Source: Halomonas denitrificans
GTDB lineage: Bacteria; Pseudomonadota; Gammaproteobacteria; Xanthomonadales; Wenzhouxiangellaceae
Assembly: GCA_019800895.1 (NCBI GenBank)
Contig: JAHVKF010000002.1
Coordinates: forward strand, 868,001-932,000
Length of the DNA stretch: 64,000 nucleotides
Reading direction: 5' to 3'
A program made the position numbers and the translations under genes. Positions 16,743-25,181 of this stretch are shown piece by piece. Under the pieces are notes generated by a model. The model saw only the letters and a program-made list of their open reading frames with translations, searched no databases and was not told the origin of the DNA. Each line of letters opens with the position of its first letter. The stretch's first letter is position 1.

Positions 16743-17129
16743 TCAACCGGGAATGTGCGCGATCGCGTCCATCTCCACGTCCACGCCCTTCGGCAGCGCC
16801 GCGACCTGCACCGCGGCGCGGGCAGGGTAGGGCTCGGCGAAGTACTCCGCCATGATCGAGTTGACCTCGGCAAAGCGCCCCAGGTCGGTCAGGAACACGT
16901 TCAGCTTGCAGATGTCGTTCAGGCTGCCGCCTGCGGCCTCGCAGACCGCGGCCAGGTTGTCGAATACCCGGCGCGTGCGGGCCTCGAAATTGCCGTCGAT
17001 CAGCTCGCCGGCGGCCGGGTCGAGCGGGATCTGGCCAGAGAGGTAGATTGTGTCGCCGGCGCGAATGGCTTGGGAGTACGGGCCGATGGCGGCGGGGGCG
17101 GAGGGGGTGTGGATGGGATGTTTGTGCAT
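16743..17129 (-). CDS. ridA: Reactive intermediate deaminase RidA
   Basis: A 128-residue YjgF/RidA protein that hydrolyses 2-aminoacrylate and related enamines/imines to keto acids, protecting PLP enzymes. Seen motifs are AIGPYSQAI (14-22), [24 protein letters not shown] and the essential R104 in [15 protein letters not shown], with E119 near the end. The trimer-forming fold length is standard. It ends 40 bp before recG on the same strand. In many gammaproteobacteria spoT lies directly upstream; here about 5.9 kb separates them. Confidence 0.95.
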   Translation of the reverse strand: MHKHPIHTPSAPAAIGPYSQAIRAGDTIYLSGQIPLDPAAGELIDGNFEARTRRVFDNLAAVCEAAGGSLNDICKLNVFLTDLGRFAEVNSIMAEYFAEPYPARAAVQVAALPKGVDVEMDAIAHIPG

Positions 17130-17222
17130 GGTCGGACGGGCTCATTATCGGAATGGTGTCAGGATATACCGAGGACAGCAGGCGCATGGTTTGCAGGTCG
17201 ACGAGCCCGCTAGGCTCCCGAT

Positions 17223-17460
17223 ATGGTTGGGACGATTTCTAGCGATGTGCTTGCAGTCCTCGGGCTTTTTTTCGTTTACGTGGTGTTTAGCCCTGAAGAG
17301 CCGACGCGAGCAGATACCTTCATCGCGGAATCTAATGGACACCCGCATGATCGAGCGAACTTTTGGCTGCGTTTGCTGGTGTCACGACATGGGTGTCCGC
17401 ACTCTACGTTGATCATTTGTTCAAAGGCGAACCGTTTTCTCTTACGCTGGGAAACTCATG
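17223..17460 (+). pseudogene. Possible frameshifted small membrane protein
   Basis: From ATG 17223 one frame reads MVGTISSDVLAVLGLFFVYV, a plausible membrane helix, and loses protein-like character near 17350. Another frame, from 17363, then reads MAAFAGVTTWVSALYVDHLF and continues sensibly to about 17460. Joining them needs one frameshift around 17350-17362. The bases here are much less G+C-rich than the flanking genes. This may be a decayed gene of the accessory block or two chance ORFs; I cannot tell which. No homologue is recognised. Confidence 0.3.
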
Positions 17461-17880
17461 GGTTATAAGCGAAGAACCTCACGCTTTCATGTGGATACAG
17501 GGCCGTGCTCGCTGTTCGAGCGCGTTCGATTCAAGATGCAAAGCCCGCGCCGGCTCAAGTGCCATGGAAAGCACGTTTCCGAGAGAGCGCTTCAAAGGGG
17601 TGCGCCGTTGGAGGCGATTTGCGATTTCGACCCGAAAGAGTGGGATCTGATGACAGCCGAGGTCGATGAGGCCAAAGGCAAGTTCGTCAGCTCTGCCTGG
17701 TCGCGAAAAATCGAAGGGCGTACTTGGTGGGTGGTTATTGGTCTCGGTGACTCGATCAAGACTGTAATCGAAAAGGAATCTGACGGGCTGCACGAAAGAA
17801 TTGTGCATTCGGGCGCGCTGTTCAAGAGAGTCGACGCCACGAACCGGGAGCTGATGGCTCAGGAATTCCGGAAAGAGTAA
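17458..17880 (+). CDS. Orphan protein, DUF4258-like layout
   Basis: A 140-residue basic protein that I do not recognise with certainty. The middle reads CHGKHVSERALQRGAPLEAI and later WWVVIGLGDSIKTVI, which resembles the H...ERG...I and terminal TV pattern of DUF4258 and of RelE-like small RNases, but the match is loose. No signal peptide or membrane helix is present. Codon use is visibly less G+C-biased than in neighbouring housekeeping genes, suggesting acquisition. No antitoxin-like partner is evident beside it, so a toxin role is only a suggestion. Confidence 0.5.
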   Translation: MGYKRRTSRFHVDTGPCSLFERVRFKMQSPRRLKCHGKHVSERALQRGAPLEAICDFDPKEWDLMTAEVDEAKGKFVSSAWSRKIEGRTWWVVIGLGDSIKTVIEKESDGLHERIVHSGALFKRVDATNRELMAQEFRKE

Positions 17881-18167
17881 TTCACCCATGACGTTGCCTC
17901 CCCACGAATCCATGCACTTCACTTCATTTCTCTACATCGGCGAGACGGAATCCCGCGCCGGCTTTCTGACCTGGTCGCCTCGAACGATCCCGCCACAAAA
18001 GCGATCGCGCATTTTCCGGGTGGCGCGATGCCTTGGTATTTGCCGTAAAGGGGGAGAAGAACCGGTGTCTGAAACGCCGGGGGGAGCGGGTCGTCAGCCG
18101 GTGGTTCAGCTCGGCATCGGGAGGGGGCTTGTCCGGGCATCGTGAGGCAGATGATCCGGAGGGCGCG

Positions 18168-20246
18168 ATGAACGACAAGGTCAGCGAGTCAAGAGAACAC
18201 CATTCCTCGGTATCGCGGAGCAAGTCGAGTTCGCTTGGTCTTCAACTTCTGGTGTTCTTCGGCTTGGCCTGGATCGGCCCCGTCCAGGCCGAGCTCTGCA
18301 ACGACGCGCCCGATGCCCGGGCACGTGCCGAAGCGGCGCATCTGCATTCGGCAGCGTCGCCGTTCGCAACCTCCGCGGATGCCGACGAGGACTACGATGC
18401 GCTGGTGATCCACTGCAACCGGAAGCGCGACGGAAAGGGCGACCGCATCGAGGACGAGATTCCGGAGAATCACGCTTTCCCGCCGGACCTGGAGCCCCGG
18501 ATCGTGAAGGGCTCCTACCGCTATTTCGGCCTTGCCCCGGGCATCAAGTACACCTACGACCTGTCGCGCGACAGCGGCACCTGGGTGATCACGCTGCCCA
18601 TCGAGTTCGATCTCCCCAGCCGGCGGCGGGACGCCATCGACCTGCCGATCGCCCTGGCCGACGATCTCGGTCTCACCGCTGCGGGAGGAATCTGTGACGG
18701 GCCGGCCGCAAGCTCGGTTTTCATCCCCACCCTCAACGCAAGCCCGGCGGACCTGTTGGCGGGCGGGCCGATCGACGACGATGACGCGGACGCCGATGCC
18801 GACTCCTGTCGGGTGCCCCGGACCCTTGTGGCTCAGCATGCGACGAGCGGCCTGGAGACCACGGTGATCCACCACTTGAGGGAATTCTGGCGCGAGGAGA
18901 TTACCGCCCGCTGGAATACCCCGGGGGTCTTCCGCGTCGATCCGCTATTCGTCAACTGCGAGCCGATTCTCGGTCACTTGCACAGTGCCTGCGAGAACCC
19001 GACCTCCGCGCAGATGGCGGCCTGGGAGCGCAGCGGCATCATCTGGAAGGTCCGGTTCAACCTCAAGCCGGACCACCGGCCTTCGTTCCGTCGCTGGACC
19101 TTCAAATGGGATTTCATGTACACCGGCACCGACTTCCATCTTCCGCACGAACTGGGCCACGTGTTCGGCCTCGACGACGAGTATGGAGAGTTCGCCAACG
19201 GCATCGGCACCGGCAACCGGGAGTGCACCAACATCCACGTCGACGCCGACGAGTACCTGATGTGCGATAGCGCTGGAGACGTCCAGGCCGTTCACTACTG
19301 GTTGATCACCCGCCGCTACGCCAGCGCCAAGGAATACGCCTGCGACGATACGGGCGATTGCGACGACGGGGAGTTCTGCGCGCGGCGTGGTCCTTCCCGG
19401 AACGTCTGCGAGTTCCGGCGCGAGGAAGGGAGTCGTTGCGGGCGAGTCGAGCAGTGCGATCACGGTCTCGTGTGCCGGGGGCGGCCCTTCGGGCGTTGCG
19501 TGGCACCGTCGAACCGGGATCTGGGCGCGGCCTGCATACGCGACGCGCAGTGCGCGAGCGGCAGTTGCAGCGCACAGGGTGCCTGCCAGTGCGCCGAAGA
19601 CAGCCAATGCGGCGCAGCGGCGTACTGCCGGAAAGGGCCCCCGGGCATCGGAGAGAATCGATGCGAGTCCCGCCGCAACGACGGCCGCGGCTGCACCCGG
19701 GCCAGCCAATGTGCGTCCGGGCGCTGCTCGGCGGGGTTCTGCCGGGCGCAGAACGAGTGCTCCAGCGACGGGGATTGCCAACAGGACCAGTTCTGTCATC
19801 GGGCAGGCGTGAACGACTGCCGGGCCAGGCACCCCAACGGACATACCTGCACCCGCGCCGCACAGTGCGATTCGGGACGATGTTCAGCGGGTTTCTGTGC
19901 GGCAGCGAACGAGTGCAGTCGCGACGGAGACTGCGGCGCCGATCAGTTCTGCCACAGGGCCGGCCGCAACGACTGTCGAGCAAGGCATCCCAACGGGCAC
20001 GTCTGCACTCGCGCCGCGCAATGCGAATCGGGCCGTTGCTCGGCAGGATTCTGCGCGGCGGAGAACGAATGCAGCAGGGATACGGACTGTCTGCTCGACG
20101 AGTTCTGCCACACGCGGGGCCGCAACGACTGCCGCGCCCGCTTCGACCTGGGCCAGAGCTGCACCCGGGATGCCCAGTGCAACAGCAACTGCTGCAAGGT
20201 GCACAACTTGCGGCCCCAGTGCCGACCGACCAACCGCTGCGACTGA
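18168..20246 (+). CDS. Secreted metzincin-like protein with Cys-rich repeats
   Basis: A 692-residue exported protein; GGAGG lies 7 bases before ATG 18168 and a hydrophobic signal (LGLQLLVFFGLAWIGPVQA) ends near residue 41. The zinc site HELGHVFGLDDEY (327-339) has the HExxHxxG pattern of metzincin-type metallopeptidases with E328 as base. Residues about 415-692 are packed with cysteines: a dickkopf/EB-like region and three near-identical 52-residue modules (509-664) plus a partial fourth. Such modules are commoner in animal and myxobacterial secreted proteins. It probably acts outside the cell on proteins or surfaces; substrate unknown. Confidence 0.8.
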   Translation: MNDKVSESREHHSSVSRSKSSSLGLQLLVFFGLAWIGPVQAELCNDAPDARARAEAAHLHSAASPFATSADADEDYDALVIHCNRKRDGKGDRIEDEIPENHAFPPDLEPRIVKGSYRYFGLAPGIKYTYDLSRDSGTWVITLPIEFDLPSRRRDAIDLPIALADDLGLTAAGGICDGPAASSVFIPTLNASPADLLAGGPIDDDDADADADSCRVPRTLVAQHATSGLETTVIHHLREFWREEITARWNTPGVFRVDPLFVNCEPILGHLHSACENPTSAQMAAWERSGIIWKVRFNLKPDHRPSFRRWTFKWDFMYTGTDFHLPHELGHVFGLDDEYGEFANGIGTGNRECTNIHVDADEYLMCDSAGDVQAVHYWLITRRYASAKEYACDDTGDCDDGEFCARRGPSRNVCEFRREEGSRCGRVEQCDHGLVCRGRPFGRCVAPSNRDLGAACIRDAQCASGSCSAQGACQCAEDSQCGAAAYCRKGPPGIGENRCESRRNDGRGCTRASQCASGRCSAGFCRAQNECSSDGDCQQDQFCHRAGVNDCRARHPNGHTCTRAAQCDSGRCSAGFCAAANECSRDGDCGADQFCHRAGRNDCRARHPNGHVCTRAAQCESGRCSAGFCAAENECSRDTDCLLDEFCHTRGRNDCRARFDLGQSCTRDAQCNSNCCKVHNLRPQCRPTNRCD
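19692..20159 (+). repeat. Three in-frame 156-bp tandem repeats in the metallopeptidase gene
   Basis: Units begin at 19692, 19848 and 20004, each 156 bp (52 codons), with a partial fourth unit from 20160. Each encodes CTRAxQCxSGRCSAGFC, then NECSxDxDC, FCHxxGxNDCRAR and a linker. Similarity at DNA level is high, so copy number is likely to vary by slippage or recombination among strains. Confidence 0.9.
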
Positions 20247-20320
20247 GGTCTGCGTCGCGATATCGAGAGGCCGAGCCCGCAGACGCTCATCGAGTTGGAA
20301 GGCAGTCCCTCGCCGATGCG

Positions 20321-20339
20321 GTCTGCGGGGACCGCAGAC
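20321..20339. terminator. Perfect hairpin downstream of the metallopeptidase gene
   Basis: GTCTGCGG (20321-20328) and CCGCAGAC (20332-20339) form an 8-bp perfect stem with a 3-base loop, 75 bp after the metallopeptidase stop. There is no T-run, so termination is possible rather than demonstrated. It could instead be a small dispersed palindrome. Confidence 0.4.
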
Positions 20340-20448
20340 TCCCATCCTGTAGAGACGAAAGAACTCGCGAGACTGCGCCACCTCTAGGAATGCGCTACGC
20401 TGCGCGCATCACGCCGCCTGCTCAGAATCAAACAAGCGAGTTGCCCTT

Positions 20449-20922
20449 ATGTACGACGAACCAGGCTTTCCGCGAGACGTTGAACCAGAAGAGCCTGGAA
20501 TCACGCTTGACACGTTCGTTTACTGCAGCCGTGCGTCTGAAGGCGTTGACGACGCGGAGGTCGATCGCATCATCGAATTCTCCCAACGCCAGAATGCTTC
20601 TAGGGGCATCACCGGCGTGCTGGTCTTCGGCAGCGGCGTTTTCTTCCAATGGGTCGAGGGGCCGCCGACCGAAGTGCAGAAACTGATCGTGAGCCTCCAT
20701 GGCGATTCGCGGCATTTCGATATCGTCGAGTTGGACCGATGTGTCGATAGTCGCGAGCGTCTGTACCCGGCCTGGGGGATGGAGCGAGTCGAAGCCGACG
20801 ACCTCCGCGAAGTGCTTCAGGACGCGCTCGAGAGCACCGAAGATGAGCTTAACATCGCGGCACTGAAGCGAATATTCGAACACCTCGATTCGGCGCCGAT
20901 GGCTTCGCTTGGGCAAAGTTAG
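20449..20922 (+). CDS. BLUF-domain blue-light photoreceptor
   Basis: A 157-residue protein consisting of one BLUF domain with a 20-residue N-terminal extension and a C-terminal helix pair. BLUF domains bind FAD and signal blue light by hydrogen-bond switching between Tyr and Gln. All key residues are present: Y25 in FVYCSRAS, N49 in QRQNASRGITG, Q67 in FFQWVEG, and W109 and M111 in PAWGME. No output domain is attached, so it must act on a partner protein. It lies in the lower-G+C accessory block. Carotenoid genes 40 kb away could be light-responsive, but no link is visible. Confidence 0.92.
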   Translation: MYDEPGFPRDVEPEEPGITLDTFVYCSRASEGVDDAEVDRIIEFSQRQNASRGITGVLVFGSGVFFQWVEGPPTEVQKLIVSLHGDSRHFDIVELDRCVDSRERLYPAWGMERVEADDLREVLQDALESTEDELNIAALKRIFEHLDSAPMASLGQS

Positions 20923-20966
20923 CCAAGCCAGTCCACCAACGCCAAAGCCATCTTCGGACTTTTTTT
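20898..20966 (+). terminator. Intrinsic terminator overlapping the BLUF gene end
   Basis: GATGGCTT (20898-20905) pairs with AAGCCATC (20945-20952), enclosing a second hairpin, GCTTGG (20907-20912) with CCAAGC (20923-20928). A run of seven T follows at 20960-20966. An alternative pairing AGTCC/GGACT (20930-20934, 20956-20960) ends directly on the T-run. The stem overlaps the last codons of the BLUF gene. Confidence 0.5.
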
Positions 20967-21108
20967 CTGTAATCGCGTAGTATCCGCATAGCGGAACCTG
21001 CTGGGTACCCATCCTCCAGGATGAATCGGCTGGACACCCATCACCCGTAATACCCAGTGGGACCTGTTCGGCGTTCGGTACAAGCGTCAGGCTGCGTAAA
21101 ATGACTCC

Positions 21109-21573
21109 ATGAAGATCAGCGAACGCACGAAATCCCGGTGGGCAGCGTATTTCGGCGGGGCGACCGTTGTGGCATCCCTTCTACTGGTGGCCTGGGAGAT
21201 CCGCCAGAACACCGTGGCCCTAACGGCACAGTCGCTGCAAGACCTGAATGCCATGGCAAACGAGATCCTGATGACCGCTGCGGAAAGCAGTCAGTTGTCC
21301 GAAGTCCTGGTCAAGGGCGATGAAGATCTGTCGGCGTTGACCGGTGCCGAACGCTCCCAGTACTGGGCGTACAACTACGGCGTCATCAATGCGATGGACG
21401 CGGCGTTCGGGTTCTATGAGAAAGGCATCCTCGACGAAGCCGATTACTCGGGCTGGCGCAGGTACACCTGCGACTATCTTTCAGATCCTTCCGTCCGAGT
21501 CATCTGGGACGAGGACAAGGCGACCTTCGGCACCGAGTTCTCTGCCTACGTAGAAGCGGAGTGCGGGTTCTGA
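21109..21573 (+). CDS. Orphan protein with one N-terminal membrane helix
   Basis: A 154-residue protein. After a basic start (MKISERTKSRW), one hydrophobic helix spans about residues 13-29 (YFGGATVVASLLLVAWE), followed by the pattern IRQNTVALTAQSLQDLNAMANEI and an acidic helical domain ending in two tryptophan/tyrosine-rich blocks. I have seen this general layout in uncharacterised marine proteobacterial proteins but cannot assign a function. The helix could be an anchor with the rest in the periplasm. It is flanked on both sides by short repeats sharing CTGGACACCCA. Confidence 0.6.
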   Translation: MKISERTKSRWAAYFGGATVVASLLLVAWEIRQNTVALTAQSLQDLNAMANEILMTAAESSQLSEVLVKGDEDLSALTGAERSQYWAYNYGVINAMDAAFGFYEKGILDEADYSGWRRYTCDYLSDPSVRVIWDEDKATFGTEFSAYVEAECGF

Positions 21574-21630
21574 GAAGCCGCTTCCCGGTGCAGATAAGTG
21601 AAGGGCCAATAGACGCCGTATCCGCGCTGA

Positions 21631-21721
21631 GAATCTACCGTTGAATCTACTTTGAATCTACTGGACACCCACGTTGTAGGCACACGTTGTAGGAATTTGC
21701 TGGACGTCCACGGTGTAGGAC
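21631..21721. repeat. Cluster of short direct repeats flanking the orphan membrane gene
   Basis: GAATCTAC occurs three times (21631-21638, 21643-21650, 21654-21661), then CTGGACACCCA (21661-21671), ACGTTGTAGG twice (21671-21680, 21684-21693), a variant CTGGACGTCCA (21700-21710) and GGTGTAGGA. The same 11-mer CTGGACACCCA is found at 21030-21040 on the other side of the gene. The stretch is A+T-rich for this genome. It looks like a degraded repeat array or insertion scar rather than a coding region. Confidence 0.6.
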
Positions 21722-21781
21722 ATCCCTCACGCGTTTCGAGCTCGAATGCACAATGGCGTTGCTCGAGCTTGCCGAGGTGCT

Positions 21782-22348
21782 CTACTTTCGCTCGCGTGGT
21801 CGCGGACGGATAGTGCTTTCGTTCCGTGCACGTCGACCCCGCTTGTCCGAGTAGAAGTCTTGGATCTGCTCGAAGTCGGTCTCGATGTCTTCTCCGGGCA
21901 CAAAGGACTCGCCGATGCCGATCTGCTTCCGGCTGTAGTCGATATAGGCCATGACGACGGGCACGTTCGCGGCGCGGGCGATGTGCCAGAAGCCGGACTT
22001 CCAGTGGTCGGTGAGGCCTCGGGTGCCTTCGGGGGCGATGGCGAGGACGAGGTCGTCCGCGTGATCGAAGCGCTCGGCCATCTGCTCGATCATGTTGCCG
22101 CGCTTGCTGCGGTCGACCGGGATGCCGCCCCAGAAGCGGAAGAGCGGGCCCAGCGGCGACTCGAACAGGGTGTTCTTGCCGATCCAGTGCACCTTCAGGC
22201 CCAGCCCCCAGGCGGCCAGCAGGCCGATGACGAAATCCCAGTTGCTGGTGTGCGGCGCGAAGATCAGCACGTAGCGGCGCGGCGGGGGCTCGTGTTGCGT
22301 CAGTGTCCAGCCGAAGATGCGGAGCAGGAATCGGGCGAGGGCTTTCAT
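21782..22348 (-). CDS. Lysophospholipid acyltransferase family protein
   Basis: A 188-residue member of the PlsC-like acyltransferase superfamily. The catalytic-type motif is APHTSNWD (variant of H-x4-D), followed by WIGKNTLF, GGIPVDRSK and the APEGTR acyl-acceptor block. It is short and lacks extra domains. Members with HTSNWD are often uncharacterised acyltransferases of glycerophospholipid or ornithine-lipid type; the substrate is unknown. ATG 22348 (MKALARFLL) gives the normal family start; the longer 208-residue frame adds nothing recognisable. Confidence 0.85.
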   Translation of the reverse strand: MKALARFLLRIFGWTLTQHEPPPRRYVLIFAPHTSNWDFVIGLLAAWGLGLKVHWIGKNTLFESPLGPLFRFWGGIPVDRSKRGNMIEQMAERFDHADDLVLAIAPEGTRGLTDHWKSGFWHIARAANVPVVMAYIDYSRKQIGIGESFVPGEDIETDFEQIQDFYSDKRGRRARNESTIRPRPRERK

Positions 22349-22420
22349 TCTTGGATGGGAATGTCCGTCAATCCGCCATCTTAGTCCGGGCGCGGTCGCG
22401 CGAACCACGTGGATTGCGAC

Positions 22421-23083
22421 TCACCGCGGCGGGTCGATCTGGCCGCCGATCGAGGCGTTGACGCGGAACCAGCCGGCGATGCTGCGGCGTGGGGCATTCG
22501 TCGGGCGGACTTCGTGGGGGACCTCTTCGGACAGGAACAGGGCCAGGGTGCCGGCGCGCGGGGCGATGCGGGCGCGCTCGGTGGTTTCGTCGTCTTCGTA
22601 CAGCACCAGTTCGCCGGCGTGGTCCGGCTGCCAGTCGGGATTCAGGAAGGCGACCAGGGAGACGACGCGGTTGGCGGCGCCGCGGAAGCTGTCGAGGTGG
22701 GTGCGGTAGAAGGCGCCCGGTGCGTACAGCGCGAAGTGGGCCTCGAACTCGAACAGGCCGAGGAACAGGCGGCGATTGAGCTCGAGCTTGATTGCCTGGG
22801 CGAAGTCGAGGAAGCCTGCCTGGATTTCGGACTCACGGTTCAGCCAGCGGATGCGGTCGCGGCGGATGTCGCGGTCGAGCTGGAAATCGGTCTCGCGGCC
22901 GATGCCGGCGCGCTTCAGGCGGTCCTCGTCTTCGAGGCGGTCGAGCTCGGCGGCCAGGTGCTCGGTGAGTTCTTCGGTGAGAATGCCTTCCCCGGCCCAC
23001 CAGCCGTGGGCGGTCAGCGCGGCGGTGATGTCGTCCAGCGGCAGACGTGCCGCGGACGCCTCAGCCCATTTCGCGCTGGACAC
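22421..23083 (-). CDS. 2OG-Fe(II) oxygenase, EGLN/SM-20-like
   Basis: A 220-residue dioxygenase resembling prolyl-hydroxylase-domain proteins. Iron ligands are H and D in YRTHLDSFRG and the distal H in EEVPHEVRP, with R in RRSIAGWFRVN for 2-oxoglutarate. The bacterial relatives act on elongation factor Tu or other proteins, but here the target is inferred only by family. A GTG start at 23083 overlaps the last 23 bp of spoT, so it is translated downstream of spoT in the same transcript. It is the third 2OG oxygenase in this window. Confidence 0.85.
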   Translation of the reverse strand: MSSAKWAEASAARLPLDDITAALTAHGWWAGEGILTEELTEHLAAELDRLEDEDRLKRAGIGRETDFQLDRDIRRDRIRWLNRESEIQAGFLDFAQAIKLELNRRLFLGLFEFEAHFALYAPGAFYRTHLDSFRGAANRVVSLVAFLNPDWQPDHAGELVLYEDDETTERARIAPRAGTLALFLSEEVPHEVRPTNAPRRSIAGWFRVNASIGGQIDPPR

Positions 23084-25181
23084 GGAAGACCTTGGGGTTG
23101 CGCCGCAGGCGCGTCAGCACGCGGGCCAGCTGGTTGCGGTCCCGCAGGCCGATCAGGAAGTGCAGTTCGGCGGTGTCGCTGGTGCTCTCGCGCTGCTCGA
23201 CGCGCTCGATGTTGGCGTCGGCCTGGCCGATCGAGGCCGAGACCGAGGCCAGCACGCCGGGGCCGTTTACGGTGACGACCTTCAGCAGCGCGCTGAAGCT
23301 GCCGCGCGGCAGCGGCTCCCATGCCACGTCGAGGCTTCGTTCCGGGTGCTGGCGCTCCAGCGCGGGCACGTTCGGGCAGTTGTGGCGATGGACGACGATG
23401 CCCCGGCCCGGCGACAGGTAGCCGGTGATCCGGTCGCCCGGAATGGGGTGGCAGCAGTTGCCGTAGCTGATCGCGTTGCGCTCGGAGCCGCCGACGGTGA
23501 ACACGTCGCCGGTGGCCACCTCGCCGCTGCGCTTCTGGGTGATCGGCAGCAGCTTCTGGGCCACGGTGGCGGCCAGCAGCTCCCCGCGCGCGATGCGCAT
23601 CAGCAGGTCCTCCAGGCGCTCCAGCCCGGCCTTGCGGACGTAGCGGTCGAGCTTGCGGCTGGAGATGTTGTCCAGCGAGCTGTTGCGCCGCGCCAGCGCC
23701 TGGTCCAGCAGGCGGTGGCCGATGGCCACGGAATCGGCCTGTTCCAGGTTCTTCAGGTGCGAGCGGATCGCGGTGCGGGCCTTGGGCGTCACCACGTGCT
23801 CCAGCCACTCCGGCCGTGGTTCGACCGTCTCGTCGGTCTCGATGTGCACGGTCTGGCCGTTCTCGAGCACCGTCGACAGCGGTGACGGCTTGTTGTCGAT
23901 GCGCGCCCGCCGGGCCCGGTTGCCCACGTCCGTGTGGATCGCGTAGGCGAAGTCCAGCGCGGTGGCCCGGGCTTTCAGGTCGATGATCTTGCCGCGCGGA
24001 GTGAACACGTAGATCTCGTCCGGGAACAGCTCGGACTTGGCCGTGTCGATGAACTCCAGCGACTCCTTGGCCCGCGACTGGGTCTCGACGAGCTTCAGCA
24101 GCCACTCGCGGGCGCGCACGGCCGTCGAGCCGTCCGGCGGCGTGGCCTTGTACAGCCAGTGCGCCGCCGCACCCTTCTCGGCGACCATGTCCATCTCCTC
24201 GGTGCGGATCTGGATTTCCAGCGGCACGTTGTACGGCGAGGTCAGCACCGTGTGCAGCGACTGGTAGCCGTTGGCCTTGGGCAGGGCGATGTAGTCCTTG
24301 AAGCTGCCGGGCCGCGGCTTGTACACCGCGTGGACCACGCCGAGGGCCTGGTAGCAGTGCGACTCGGCCTGGGTGACGATGCGGAACGCGTACAGGTCGT
24401 TGACCTGCTCGAAGGGCACCGACTTGTCGCGCATCTTCGAGTAGATGCTGTACATGCTCTTCTCGCGCCCCTCGACCCGCGCCGCCACGCCGGCCTCGTT
24501 CAGGCGCTTCTTCAGCGTGTCGGTGACCGCGTCGAGGATTTCCTTGCGGTGCTTGGTCATCGACCGGAGGCGGCGCGAGATGATCCGGTAGCGGTTCGGG
24601 TGCAGGTGCTGGAAGCCCAGGTCCTCCAGCTCGTTCTTCAGCGCGTTCATACCCAGGCGGTCGGCGATCGGCGCGTAGATCTCCAGGGTTTCCGACGAAA
24701 TCCGACGCCGCGAGGGCGGCGACATGGCCTCGATCGTGCGCATGTTGTGCAGGCGGTCGGCCAGCTTGATGAAGATCACCCGCAGGTCGCGGCTCATGGC
24801 CAGCAGCAGCTTGCGGAAGCTTTCCGCGTCGGCCTCCTGGCGGGTGCGGAACTTCATCTTGTCCAGCTTGGTGACGCCATCGACCAGCTTGGCGACCTGT
24901 TCGCCGAACTCGCGCTCCAGATCGGCCAGCGTGACGTCCGTGTCCTCGACCGTGTCGTGCAGGATCGCCGCGGTGATCGTCTGGTCGTCCATCCGCATGC
25001 CGGCCAGGATGCTGGCCACCGCGACCGGGTGCATGATGTAGTCCTCGCCGGACTTGCGGGTCTGGCCGCGGTGGGCTTCCTCGCCGACCTCGAACGCGTG
25101 CAGGACGGAGGCGACCTGGGTGGGTTCGAGGTACGTATTCAGGAGCCGCTTCAGCTCCTTCACCGCCGATGGATAGGTCAT
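23061..25181 (-). CDS. spoT: Bifunctional (p)ppGpp synthetase/hydrolase SpoT
   Basis: A 706-residue RSH enzyme that makes and degrades the alarmone (p)ppGpp. The HD hydrolase domain (about 25-190) has HDTVEDT and the conserved RGQTRKSGEDYIMHP entry; the synthetase follows (about 230-350) with REKSMYSIYSKM and NGYQSLHTVL. TGS (about 385-450), helical and ACT domains complete it. The hydrolase residues look intact, as expected for SpoT rather than RelA. Length matches E. coli SpoT (702). It is downstream of rpoZ but separated by 530 bp of repeats rather than the usual short gap. Confidence 0.96.
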   Translation of the reverse strand: MTYPSAVKELKRLLNTYLEPTQVASVLHAFEVGEEAHRGQTRKSGEDYIMHPVAVASILAGMRMDDQTITAAILHDTVEDTDVTLADLEREFGEQVAKLVDGVTKLDKMKFRTRQEADAESFRKLLLAMSRDLRVIFIKLADRLHNMRTIEAMSPPSRRRISSETLEIYAPIADRLGMNALKNELEDLGFQHLHPNRYRIISRRLRSMTKHRKEILDAVTDTLKKRLNEAGVAARVEGREKSMYSIYSKMRDKSVPFEQVNDLYAFRIVTQAESHCYQALGVVHAVYKPRPGSFKDYIALPKANGYQSLHTVLTSPYNVPLEIQIRTEEMDMVAEKGAAAHWLYKATPPDGSTAVRAREWLLKLVETQSRAKESLEFIDTAKSELFPDEIYVFTPRGKIIDLKARATALDFAYAIHTDVGNRARRARIDNKPSPLSTVLENGQTVHIETDETVEPRPEWLEHVVTPKARTAIRSHLKNLEQADSVAIGHRLLDQALARRNSSLDNISSRKLDRYVRKAGLERLEDLLMRIARGELLAATVAQKLLPITQKRSGEVATGDVFTVGGSERNAISYGNCCHPIPGDRITGYLSPGRGIVVHRHNCPNVPALERQHPERSLDVAWEPLPRGSFSALLKVVTVNGPGVLASVSASIGQADANIERVEQRESTSDTAELHFLIGLRDRNQLARVLTRLRRNPKVFRVQREMG

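Noticed and set aside
17888-18145. An 85-residue plus-strand ORF before the metallopeptidase gene
   Set aside because: No Shine-Dalgarno sequence, no hydrophobic or domain pattern, and it overlaps another frame; the 287-bp space shows nothing else.
19692-20159. The regular 156-bp repeats as a CRISPR-like array
   Set aside because: Units are in frame within a protein, too long and contiguous, with no spacers.
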